Source of the DNA: Acetobacteraceae bacterium
Lineage (GTDB): Bacteria; Pseudomonadota; Alphaproteobacteria; Acetobacterales; Acetobacteraceae
Reading direction: 5' to 3'
Assembly: GCA_030039695.1 (NCBI GenBank)
Contig: JASHVB010000250.1
Location: 1-9,949 of the forward strand
Length of the DNA stretch: 9,949 nucleotides
Shown here: one piece after another, positions 1 to 6,002 of the stretch
Layout of the letters: each line of letters begins with the position of its first letter
How positions within the stretch are numbered: the first letter of the stretch is position 1
Made by a program: the position numbers and the translations under genes
Notes under the pieces: generated by a model
Told to the model about the DNA's origin: nothing
The model's input: the letters and a program-made list of their open reading frames with translations, nothing else
Database searches by the model: none

Positions 1-1
1 G

Positions 2-151
2 ACGATCCTGTTGAACAGTGTCAAGTTGAAGCACCTCGGCAGTCAGATCGTAGCGCTCGACTTCAACAGAGGCATCGCGGTGGTACGAACGTCCACTGGC
101 CACATCCGCCCTGTCCACTTCGATACGACCACACTAGAGATCAAGTCCTGA
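2..151 (+). CDS. C-terminal tail of an unrecognised protein (5' end outside window)
   Basis: The frame beginning at base 2 stays open for 49 codons and ends at TGA 149-151. It has no usable start inside the window, so it would be the end of a gene that begins upstream. The visible peptide includes VKLKHLGSQIVALDFNRGIA and ends in TTTLEIKS. Its mix of alternating hydrophobic and charged residues looks like beta-strand-rich folded protein, and the first codon positions are rich in A and G, as in real coding frames. I do not recognise the family and see no transmembrane segment or catalytic motif. Because the fragment is short and lies beside a decayed region, it may itself be a gene remnant. 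Confidence 0.4.
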   Translation, partial: TILLNSVKLKHLGSQIVALDFNRGIAVVRTSTGHIRPVHFDTTTLEIKS

Positions 152-513
152 TCGACAGAACCTGCCGGGGGTTGCCGCACCAGCCGTGGCGCCCCAATGC
201 GGCGTGACACGTGCACGCGGCCCAAGACACTAGTCGAGCACGGAGTACCCAGCGCGATGGATAGCAGTCGCGATCGAGATCAGTTTCGGAGCCCGCAGAG
301 CCGCCGTTAAGGAGTCGCGCGGGCAGACTGAGTTATGGTGCTCGTGTATGGGAGCGATTCCGACATCCGTCGGACAGTATCTGTAAGGCCACGGGTGCCG
401 GGGTGTGCGACGGCCGCCGAGCGACCGAGAGCACCGGTGTCCGAATCTGATCCACTCGGCGGTCTTCCAGCTACGTTCCGGCGCAAATTTCATTCTCCTG
501 CCATAAAGATGGA
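152..513. other. Gene-poor stretch, nothing convincing seen
   Basis: There are short open frames on both strands, including one on + from 335 to 523, but none has a recognisable domain, a good ribosome site or coding-like composition. The permease pseudogene that follows lacks its N-terminal half, and no trace of that half could be read here in any frame. The missing part was therefore deleted or replaced rather than merely frameshifted. Confidence 0.4.
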
Positions 514-1102
514 TTGGCCATGAGCACCGTGCGCCACCTGCTTGCTTTCGACATTGTTCCCGCGCATGTAGCGGCGGCGGTTTGTGCAACGCTCATGCTT
601 ATTGCTCGAGCATGGACCCTTCGCCAGCTCTATCGAAGTGTCGACTGGAATGCATGCATCCTGCTCGGAGGTTTGATACCGCCGGCGACGGCAATGACCA
701 ACACCGGTGCGGCTACCCTCTGCGGAGACTGTGTCGCCAGCTCGCTTGCCAGTGCTGGACCGCATGCAGTGCTCGCAAAGATTTTTCTGATACCGAGCGC
801 CATCATCCAACTTATCTCTGACACATCATCGGCGCCGTTCGTGATGCCGATTGGCCTGTCCACTGGCTCCAAGTTAGGTATTTCTGCGCTTCCTCTGATG
901 TTCGGTGTTGCCAGGGCGACCACTGCTTCCTTCCTAACTCCCCTCGCCAGCGGACTAAGCTTGATGGTAGATGGGCCGGGCGGTATTGGCTCGGCGATTT
1001 TTGGACACTCGGCATCATCGTCATCGCCTGGGCGATGGCCGTGTCATCGTCATGGACTGGGCGATGACCGTGACAGTGAGCGTGATTCCTTTATACTGGT
1101 AA
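514..1102 (+). pseudogene. SLC13/citrate-transporter-like permease, C-terminal half, decayed
   Basis: The frame from about 514 reads like the C-terminal half of an SLC13-type (CitMHS/DASS) anion permease: LLAFDIVPAHVAAAV, then the family-like YRSVDWNACILLGGLIPPAT, a helix ending in SDTSSAPFVMPIGLS (family pattern S-N-T-A), and SFLTPLASGLSLMVDGPGG. These permeases are inner-membrane carriers with about 11-12 helices; the first half is absent. After GPGG (about 983) the frame jumps by a one-base loss to YWLGDFWTLGIIV, the expected continuation. A 29-bp tandem duplication at 1015-1072 then shifts the frame again, and the natural-looking end TVTVSVIPLYW reaches TAA at 1100-1102. Read literally, the first frame runs on as junk to 1161. 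Two frame lesions plus loss of the N-terminus make this a pseudogene. The exact 5' boundary is uncertain and the substrate cannot be told. Confidence 0.72.
1015..1072. repeat. 29-bp direct tandem duplication inside the permease pseudogene
   Basis: Copy 1 (1015-1043) and copy 2 (1044-1072) abut exactly. Both begin TCATCGTCAT and share CTGGGCGATG and the ending CCGTG. They differ at three positions (26 of 29 identical). The unit length is not a multiple of three, so the extra copy breaks the frame. Removing one copy restores an open frame through to TAA 1100-1102. The differences between copies suggest the duplication is not very recent. Confidence 0.85.
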
Positions 1103-1237
1103 TTCCAACTACGCGCGGAGCTGCGATCAACGGCGCTGCCCCAGCAATACCGGCACATTGAGCACAGGATCGACCCCGCCTCGGCACGTCTGGAGTTCGC
1201 CAATTTCCTCGAACGCAAATGGAGAAAGCCACCATGA
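1103..1237 (+). pseudogene. Orphan open stretch ending in an ATGA overlap with the lipoprotein gene
   Basis: Directly after the permease TAA (1100-1102) the same frame stays open for 44 codons and stops at TGA 1235-1237. It contains no ATG or GTG start. The peptide is strongly helical and charged (AELRSTALPQQYRHIEHRID, then RLEFANFLERKWRKPP). Its stop overlaps the lipoprotein ATG (1234-1236) as ATGA, a layout typical of translationally coupled genes. This could be the surviving C-terminus of a gene that once preceded the lipoprotein and was fused to the permease remnant by a deletion. The family is not recognised, and chance openness in high-GC DNA cannot be excluded. Confidence 0.3.
1221..1228 (+). 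promoter_or_regulatory. Ribosome binding site deciding the lipoprotein start
   Basis: GGAGAAAG lies 5 nt before the ATG at 1234. An upstream in-frame ATG at 1219 has no such site and overlaps this motif, so 1234 is preferred. The shorter protein also has a more typical lipoprotein signal sequence. Confidence 0.6.
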
Positions 1238-1707
1238 TACCACACGCTTTGCGCAGCAGGACTGCTCCGGCGGTGTTGATACCTGCCCTATTGCTCGCGG
1301 CGTGCGCCCAGACGCCGATGGCGCCGACCGTTCAGGTTCTGCCTGGTCCCAGGAAATCGTTCGCGGATTTTCAGAACGATCAGGCCATATGCCGAAATTT
1401 CGCGCAGCAGGCAGTACAGGACCAGGCGCAGGGTGCCAATCTGCGCGGTCTCGGCGTAGCGGCGCTCACGACAGCGCTTGGCGCCGGGCTCGGCGGAGCG
1501 ATCGGCGGCGGCAGCGGTGCCGGGATCGGCGCCGCCGCCGGCGCGCTTGGTGGGGCGGGGATCGCCTCAGCACAGACCACACGTGCGCAGAGCAGCATCC
1601 AGGCGCAATTTGACGCTGCCTACGTTCAGTGCATGTACAGCCTCGGAAATTCGGTGCCAAGCATGGGTCCGATGGTGACGCGGCCTCAGTCACCAAGTCC
1701 GCGCTAA
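1234..1707 (+). CDS. Glycine-zipper lipoprotein of the cell envelope
   Basis: A 157-residue predicted lipoprotein. Residues 1-23 form a signal peptide with basic residues (R7, R9) and a hydrophobic core, followed by the lipobox LAAC with the lipidated cysteine at 24. A conserved-looking middle (SFADFQNDQAICRNFAQQA, about 42-60) precedes a glycine/alanine-rich segment (about 72-112) with GxxxG-type spacing, the glycine-zipper motif of membrane-associated helices. Cysteines at 53 and 133 in the mature part could form a disulfide. The tail is Pro/Ser-rich. Such proteins sit at the outer membrane or periplasm; no enzymatic role is implied. The + strand neighbour upstream is a pseudogene and the next gene is on the other strand, so it is probably monocistronic. 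Unlike most of this half of the window it looks intact. Confidence 0.8.
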   Translation: MIPHALRSRTAPAVLIPALLLAACAQTPMAPTVQVLPGPRKSFADFQNDQAICRNFAQQAVQDQAQGANLRGLGVAALTTALGAGLGGAIGGGSGAGIGAAAGALGGAGIASAQTTRAQSSIQAQFDAAYVQCMYSLGNSVPSMGPMVTRPQSPSPR

Positions 1708-1709
1708 CC

Positions 1710-1730
1710 CGCGTTCAGCCACCAAACGCG
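1710..1730 (+). terminator. Weak hairpin just after the lipoprotein gene
   Basis: CGCGTT (1710-1715) pairs perfectly with AACGCG (1725-1730) around a 9-nt loop, starting 3 nt after the stop codon. Flanking C and G runs could lengthen the stem with a bulge. There is no T-run, so it is not a classic intrinsic terminator. Position is the main argument. Confidence 0.3.
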
Positions 1731-1802
1731 CGGGGCGAACAAGAGCGATCGCAATTACTGAACGGCGTCACTATCGTGGTCGCCTGTTCGCCGCACATGC
1801 GA

Positions 1803-1837
1803 GATGATCCGACGGCACCCCACACGCTTGGATCATC
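1803..1837. repeat. 8-bp inverted repeat in the gap between convergent genes
   Basis: GATGATCC (1803-1810) is perfectly matched by GGATCATC (1830-1837) with a 19-nt spacer. The surrounding 1708-1900 holds no convincing gene. The element could be a transcription end for the + strand gene, a protein-binding site or chance; no T-run follows. Confidence 0.3.
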
Positions 1838-1900
1838 CAGTAGACCTGTCATGTGACCGCAATTTGTAAGAAAAGGGTTCGTTTGCGAATTTGCTGCCGT

Positions 1901-2056
1901 TCAAGCTGAGAAAATGCCGAGTAGCATTTTATCCACATCGCCGCAATGAGCGTGAATAGGCGCGGTCATGTCGAGCCCAGACTCTCGGAACGTCTGTATC
2001 AACCTTTCGGCAACGATCGTCTCGACTTCGTCGGCGTTTACCCTGCTGAGTTCCCA
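1901..2056 (-). pseudogene. Fragment resembling a serine-recombinase C-terminal region
   Basis: Reading the minus strand from 2056 to TGA at 1901-1903 gives 51 residues with no start codon; the frame is closed immediately upstream by TAG at 2057-2059. The peptide contains RVNADEVETIVAERLIQTF, which follows the pattern R-[ILV]-x-A-x-E-[ILV]-E-x-[ILV]-V-x-x-R-L found after the zinc-ribbon of large serine recombinases. This is recalled family knowledge, not a search result. The remainder (MTAPIHAHCGDVDKMLLGIF) is not diagnostic. With no catalytic domain nearby, it can only be a relic. Its codon pattern is more protein-like than that of the overlapping frames. Confidence 0.4.
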
Positions 2057-2109
2057 CTAAACTGTTCACTTTGATGTCCACGGTCTCCGTTCGGAGCGAA
2101 TGACGCAAT

Positions 2110-2484
2110 CTACAATATTTTCCAAGCCCCAGTGTCGGTCTTGCACCAATTAACCGTGTACGAACGCATGCTCCTGCGGCTGCGCAGATGAATGTCATAT
2201 CTCACCTTGCGACACAGCATCTCCGACTTTGTGAAGCTCTGAAGGACAGTGACCGATCCACCGTTGCCTGATTGCGGATTGGACCAGGTATCGGTGGCAC
2301 CGTTTGCGACGGTGTCTTTCTGATAAAGGCGCGCGGCAGCGGCGCTCATCGCGCTGCGATCAGCGTCATTCAAGCCCGTTCCAATGCGGGAACTGGGGAT
2401 CGGACTGACCCAAGCATGCGAGATCGCAGGGAGTAGGCATATGCACAGACAGAGCAAAGCTAGAACGGCTCGTGATCGGAACAT
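2110..2484 (-). CDS. Small secreted protein of the RT0821/Lpp0805 surface-protein type
   Basis: A 124-residue protein with a clear Sec signal peptide (residues 1-24, R3 and R5 then a Leu/Cys-rich core, cleavage likely after SHA at 24). The mature part shows the small alphaproteobacterial surface-protein signature: a helical stretch around 40-56, TWSNPQSGNGGSVTVLQSF at 66-84, then CRK at 91-93 and WCKTDTGAWKIL at the end (113-124). Family members have the same W-x-N-P-x-S/T-G order, a CR pair and a final C-x-x-x-x-G-x-W motif. C91 and C114 could pair in the periplasm. The start at 2484 has AAGG about 7 nt upstream. Its function is unknown; family members are annotated as surface antigens. It appears intact although relics of mobile genes lie on both sides. 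Confidence 0.72.
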   Translation of the reverse strand: MFRSRAVLALLCLCICLLPAISHAWVSPIPSSRIGTGLNDADRSAMSAAAARLYQKDTVANGATDTWSNPQSGNGGSVTVLQSFTKSEMLCRKVRYDIHLRSRRSMRSYTVNWCKTDTGAWKIL

Positions 2485-2499
2485 GATGCAACCTTAGAG

Positions 2500-2686
2500 C
2501 ATTGATGACCGAGATCTGATTCTCCACCTTTCCAGACTGGAGTGCAACCGCTTCCGGAGCGGCTGCGCCCTTTAGCTCAGTAATTCGGCGCATTAGTACC
2601 GGGTCGGTAAGCTCGGCGATGCTGTCCTCAAGAGCATCGTGTAACCCCTTGAGTGTGGTGTCTGCTTCGGCCTGGCGTCTCCACAG
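2500..2686 (-). pseudogene. Second fragment resembling a serine-recombinase coiled-coil region
   Basis: The minus-strand frame from 2686 reads LWRRQAEADTTLKGLHDALE, then DSIAELTDPVLMRRITELKG. This matches the pattern I recall for the helical segment near the C-terminus of serine recombinases (E-A-D-x-x-L-x-x-L-x-x-A-[IL]-E-x-x-[IV]-A-[DE]-L-x-D-P-x-L-x-x-R-[IV]-x-E-L). Resemblance stops after about 2567, and the rest (APEAVALQSGKVENQISVIN) leads toward the start of the surface-protein gene. No start, catalytic serine or zinc-ribbon is present. It is probably the stump of an excised or eroded mobile element. Family assignment is from memory and is moderate. Confidence 0.42.
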
Positions 2687-2875
2687 TTGGGCAAGCCGCG
2701 ATGGTGGGTGTTGTGCGCGTCGTCCGGAGCTGAGGCTCGGCGCGATCGAGCGGCGCTATCAGTCCGAGACGCGGACGGTTACAATCCACGCAGCATCCCA
2801 CTCGCTCGCTGAACAGAAAAGTGCCGTGTTACGCGAGGCGCGCAGCCATCACGTCCAGCGCGTCGCGCTGGACAA

Positions 2876-3391
2876 TCAACCCGCCGCGGAAAACTGCAGA
2901 GGGGAGTTGCCAGCGAGCGTCACTGGCTCATCAATCACCTCAGTGCCAAGTTCAATTTCTTGCGCGCCGGCCTCGGTCCGGTTCTGTCGCTCGGACGTGT
3001 CGCCGAGGGCCTCATGGCCGGCTCGCTCGTCGAGATCAATTGGCGTGCGTGGCACGCCCGACCATTGATTTTCGTGATGTCACGACGACGCAGACACAAG
3101 CTGTCGACCTGCGAGGACCAGATCGCCAAGTTGTTGAGGTCCGATGGCGACTGAACTCGCTGCGACGACAATCGACAATCTGTGACCCAGTTCGACGGCG
3201 ACGCTTTGCAGCGAAATATTGCGGAACATCGAGGGAAACACCCGTCCGCCTGAGGGTAACTTTGCCCGCATGACCTGCACGTTGCTGCGCCCGCCGGCGA
3301 TGGCTTCCGCCCGCGCCACGTTCTCAGCAGCGAATGTCTGCTTGGCTACCTGGCGGAGCGCCGCGCAGACGTATTCCGCCGCCGGCTCTCA
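2876..3391 (-). pseudogene. Decayed minus-strand frame of unknown family, one internal stop
   Basis: One minus-strand frame runs from just after a stop near 3392 down to TGA 2876-2878 and is broken only by TGA at 3080-3082. The upstream part (103 residues) begins PAAEYVCAALRQVAKQTF, then AENVARAEAIAGGRSNVQVM, a helical alanine-rich pattern loosely reminiscent of phasins. The downstream part (67 residues) contains TPIDLDERAGHEALGDTSE and ends NSPLQFSAAG. It is acidic, with first codon positions rich in G, as in true genes of such genomes. Whether both parts belong to one gene is inference. No start codon with a ribosome site was found, and competing + strand frames are open over part of this stretch. 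I cannot name a function. Confidence 0.3.
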
Positions 3392-3563
3392 AGCAGAACA
3401 TCCAACGCCCACGTGGTCAGCCGCGCCGTCCCGGATTCAGCCGCTTGAGAGCGGGCCTCGTCCGACGGCGGCAGCGAGCGGTGCCCGACGCTCGGCCGTT
3501 CGTCAGACCGCCGCAACGGGCAGTCTGCCTCGACAGCGCCAAAACCATGCTCGGCATCGGGCG

Positions 3564-3868
3564 CTACAGCGCGTCGGTGATGCGCGCGCAACGGCGCGAC
3601 ACCGACGCACCTATTGGCGCGGTCCGTGGGGCGCCTTCCGAACCCGCCATGGCGTCACGGCTGACGCCGCTGGTGTTCTGCAATGCGCCTGCGCGGACGC
3701 TGGCGGCGTCGAGATAGCTCTGCACCTCTGCAATCAGCGGCAGCGCGCCATCAGCCTGGATGAGTGCCTCACTGATCGCTGCCAGTATGCCACCTGCCAG
3801 CGTCCATCGACAAACGCGTCGCGCACGGCCGTCACGCCGTCCTCTGCTGCGGCACCGGTGTCGATGCG
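3564..3868 (-). pseudogene. Frameshifted coding remnant downstream of the CBS-domain gene
   Basis: Immediately after the CBS stop the same frame stays open for 47 codons, beginning RIDTGAAAEDGVTAVRDAF. Near 3800 a different minus-strand frame takes over with more protein-like content: LAGGILAAISEALIQADGAL, then PLIAEVQSYLDAASVRAG, running to TAG at 3564-3566. The second part looks like two or three amphipathic helices. The pair suggests one gene broken by a frameshift, or a lost C-terminal extension of the CBS protein. The family is not recognised. Bases 3392-3563 hold nothing I can support. Confidence 0.3.
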
Positions 3869-4345
3869 TCAGTCGCTGTCGACGATCGCATCCGGCGAAT
3901 GCGCGATTGCCCGGATCACGTCCGCGCGGCTGACGATGCCGACCAGCTTGCCATCACGCAGGATCGGCACGCGCTTGATGCGGTTCCGCACCATCAGCGC
4001 CGCGAGGTCGGTGACGCTGGTGCGTTCGCCGGCGCTAATCACGGCTGTGGTCATCAGCTCTCCGACATTGTGGCGGTCCAAGCGGACGTATTCGACGAAT
4101 TCCGGGGCGAGGTCGGTGCCTTCGGCGAGCAAGGCGAGCCAACGGCCGCGACGCTCGACGTTGGTGGCGACGTAGGGGCGCATCAGGTCGCCCTCACTGG
4201 CCATGCCGAGCAAGGTGCCGTCGTCGCCGCAGACCGGGACGGCGCTGATTTTGTTCTCGGAAAGCATGCGCGCGACGCGCGACACCGTATCGCCCGGGCG
4301 CGCGCTGATGACGTTGCGGGTCATGATGCTGGCGGCGTCCAACAT
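3869..4345 (-). CDS. Tandem CBS-domain protein
   Basis: A 158-residue protein with two CBS domains, usually a regulatory module binding adenosine nucleotides at the cleft between the pair. CBS1 covers about 7-60 (IMTRNVISARPGDTVSRVAR, then ISAVPVCGDDGTLLGMASEGDL). CBS2 covers about 97-150 (LMTTAVISAGERTSVTDLAA, then RIKRVPILRDGKLVGIVSRADV). Between them lies a RRGRWLALLAEG linker common in this alphaproteobacterial subgroup. Many relatives carry a C-terminal BON domain; none is present here. The start at 4345 was chosen because the CBS1 motif begins at once and GGAG lies about 9 nt upstream; the same frame is open further upstream but encodes Cys/Arg-rich sequence unlike the family. The gene stands alone: the monooxygenase on the same strand ends 235 bp upstream. 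The ligand and the regulated partner are unknown. Confidence 0.85.
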   Translation of the reverse strand: MLDAASIMTRNVISARPGDTVSRVARMLSENKISAVPVCGDDGTLLGMASEGDLMRPYVATNVERRGRWLALLAEGTDLAPEFVEYVRLDRHNVGELMTTAVISAGERTSVTDLAALMVRNRIKRVPILRDGKLVGIVSRADVIRAIAHSPDAIVDSD

Positions 4346-4421
4346 GGGACCGGTCTCCGTCGGTTGCGGTATCGAGAAGCGGCCGGGTTGCCTGGGCACG
4401 CATTGACGCAAGTCTAGTTCG

Positions 4422-4447
4422 GGGTCGCGATGGCGGTGATGCGACCC
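4422..4447. repeat. 7-bp perfect inverted repeat upstream of the CBS gene
   Basis: GGGTCGC (4422-4428) is matched by GCGACCC (4441-4447) around a 12-nt loop. It lies 77 bp upstream of the CBS start, between that gene and the end of the monooxygenase gene on the same strand. It could be an operator, or a hairpin ending the monooxygenase transcript; no T-run is visible. The rest of the 4346-4580 spacer shows no gene. Confidence 0.4.
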
Positions 4448-4580
4448 TGAACACAACCATGAGGGAACGCAAAGAACGGCACAAGGCGCAATAGAGCGAT
4501 TGGACCAGGGGCAACGGCGACTGCGAGGCTTACCTTGCGTCATTCGCTGCGCCTGGCACGCGGGTCAGGCCGGCTGCCCC

Positions 4581-5810
4581 TTAAACCACCACCCGCTGCG
4601 CGCGATTGAACTTCGGTGGCGGCGCGCCGAGCTTCGCCAGTGCGTAGGTCGACGCGTTCACGTCCATTGTTCCGCTGATGTGATTGCGCATGGCGAGCAG
4701 GTCGCGGAACATACGCTGGAGCGGCTCCCCTGCGTTCATCGTCCGCCCGCCGTTCACCTCGAGCACGCGGAACACTGCGCCGGCGCAATGCGCGATGGCA
4801 TACGCCGCGTCGTAGCGACAGCGCGCGCGCAGGACGTAGGGAACCTCTTCGCCGCGCGTCACCCGCGCCTGGAAATCCTGCCAGGTCACCGTCAGCCGCG
4901 TGTGCGCGGCTTCGACCTCGGTCAACGATTCCGCGAGCCGCAGATGAAGGTCCGCGCTGGCGGATACCGTGCGACCGCCCGCGATGGACACTCGCGTGCC
5001 GTTGTTTTCGATGAACATGGTGAGCGCGCCGCAGGCGGCACCAATCGCAGGGGTGGCGATGGCATAAGGGAATATGCAAGACCAAGGCAGCCGGTACAGT
5101 GGTCGGTCGTTCACGGCGCGCCCCGGATCGGCATGCTCATGAACCTGGGTCGAAGAGTGCGTGCGGTACTCAGGCACGAAGGCACCGGCGACAATCAGGT
5201 CCTTGCTACCGGTCCCGGCCAGCCCGGTGACGCACCAGCTGTGCTGGTCCACTGCGAAATCGCCGCGCGGCACCAGAAAGCTACGGAATTCGGGGCCCAG
5301 GCCGTCGGCGTCGTCATCCGGCACCAGCGCGCCGAGGATTGCCCAGTCGCAATGGTCCACGCCACTGGAAAATCCCCAGCGGCCGGACAGCCGGAACCCA
5401 CCCGGTACACGGCGCACCTGGCCGGTAGGCGCATAGGAGGTCGATACCAGCGTATCCGGGTTGCTAGCCCAGACGTCGCTCTGAGCCCGCGGGTGAAACA
5501 TGGCGATGTGCCAAGGATGGATGCCAACCACGCTGGCCACCCAGCCGGTCGAGCCGCAGGCCGAGGCAACGCGCAGGACGCCCTCGAAGAAAATCCTCGC
5601 ATCGAGTTCCAGTCCGCCCCATTGGCGCGGCTGCACCGCGCGGAAGATACCGGCGTCGCTCAGCCAGCCGATGACCTCGCGGTGCACCATGCCGTCATGT
5701 TCTGCCCCGCTGGCGCGGTCGCGAATCGCCGGAAGGAGTGCATCGATTCCACGCAGGAAGGCGTCCGGTTCGGCGCGGCGGCCCTCGACGGGCTCTGGCG
5801 ATGCGGACAT
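4581..5810 (-). CDS. HsaA-like flavin-dependent monooxygenase (acyl-CoA dehydrogenase fold)
   Basis: A 409-residue oxygenase component of a two-component flavin monooxygenase with the acyl-CoA dehydrogenase fold, closest by eye to HsaA (steroid-ring 3-HSA hydroxylase, about 394 residues) and related phenol hydroxylases. Family-like segments are IDALLPAIRDRA (22-33), QPRQWGGLELD (60-70), CGSTGWVASVVGIHPWHIAM (85-104), STSYAPTGQV (123-132), LSGRWGFSSGVDHCDW (141-156), GLAGTGSKDLIV (196-207) and LPWSCIFPYA (241-250), in the usual order. It would need reduced flavin from a separate reductase; none is in this window, nor are ring-cleavage genes. The start at 5810 has GAGGG 5 nt upstream; a longer version to 5933 adds an Arg/His-rich stretch unlike the family. 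The substrate is uncertain: relatives act on steroid catabolites, phenols, indole-acetate and others. Confidence 0.82.
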   Translation of the reverse strand: MSASPEPVEGRRAEPDAFLRGIDALLPAIRDRASGAEHDGMVHREVIGWLSDAGIFRAVQPRQWGGLELDARIFFEGVLRVASACGSTGWVASVVGIHPWHIAMFHPRAQSDVWASNPDTLVSTSYAPTGQVRRVPGGFRLSGRWGFSSGVDHCDWAILGALVPDDDADGLGPEFRSFLVPRGDFAVDQHSWCVTGLAGTGSKDLIVAGAFVPEYRTHSSTQVHEHADPGRAVNDRPLYRLPWSCIFPYAIATPAIGAACGALTMFIENNGTRVSIAGGRTVSASADLHLRLAESLTEVEAAHTRLTVTWQDFQARVTRGEEVPYVLRARCRYDAAYAIAHCAGAVFRVLEVNGGRTMNAGEPLQRMFRDLLAMRNHISGTMDVNASTYALAKLGAPPPKFNRAQRVVV

Positions 5811-6002
5811 GGTGACCCTCGGACGGTGATTGGGCGGAGACGGGAGGGAGTTCACATGCTCCGGGTCGGAGACGCAACGGCGACGCGCGCAAGGCCTCGC
5901 GATACTGGCTATACCGGCATGGCGGTGATGCATTCCGGAGGGGCGGCACCAAACGGAGGATGTGACATCACTGTCTGCGCTTCATGATCGAGGTTGAAAC
6001 AA
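5811..6002. promoter_or_regulatory. Divergent control region between monooxygenase and aminotransferase
   Basis: These 192 bp separate two genes pointing away from each other, so both promoters should lie here. An 11-bp palindrome GATGTGACATC occupies 5959-5969, 33 bp before the aminotransferase ATG, and could be a regulator half-site pair. On the minus strand TATAGC (around 5910) resembles a -10 element for the monooxygenase, but I found no good partner -35. No regulator gene is adjacent. Confidence 0.4.

Noticed and set aside
230..589. 119-codon minus-strand frame near the left end
   Set aside because: Low-quality composition (many Arg, His, Pro, Cys), no ribosome site, and it overlaps the permease pseudogene start.
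1158..1613. 151-codon + strand frame overlapping the lipoprotein
   Set aside because: Ser/Arg/Gly-rich translation with no domain. The overlapping frame has a ribosome site, signal peptide and lipobox.
2619..3273. Two overlapping + strand frames of about 150 codons
   Set aside because: Ser/Arg-rich translations, no start with a ribosome site and no recognisable family. Minus-strand frames in the same stretch have more coding-like composition.
3219..4175. Long + strand open frame of 318 codons
   Set aside because: Its second part is antisense to the clear CBS-domain gene. The peptide is rich in Arg, Ala, Ser and Thr, as expected of a shadow frame in high-GC DNA, with no domain.
4500..5987. 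495-codon + strand open frame opposite the monooxygenase
   Set aside because: It lies almost wholly antisense to the HsaA-like gene, whose motifs are unmistakable. The His/Arg/Gly-rich translation has no family features.
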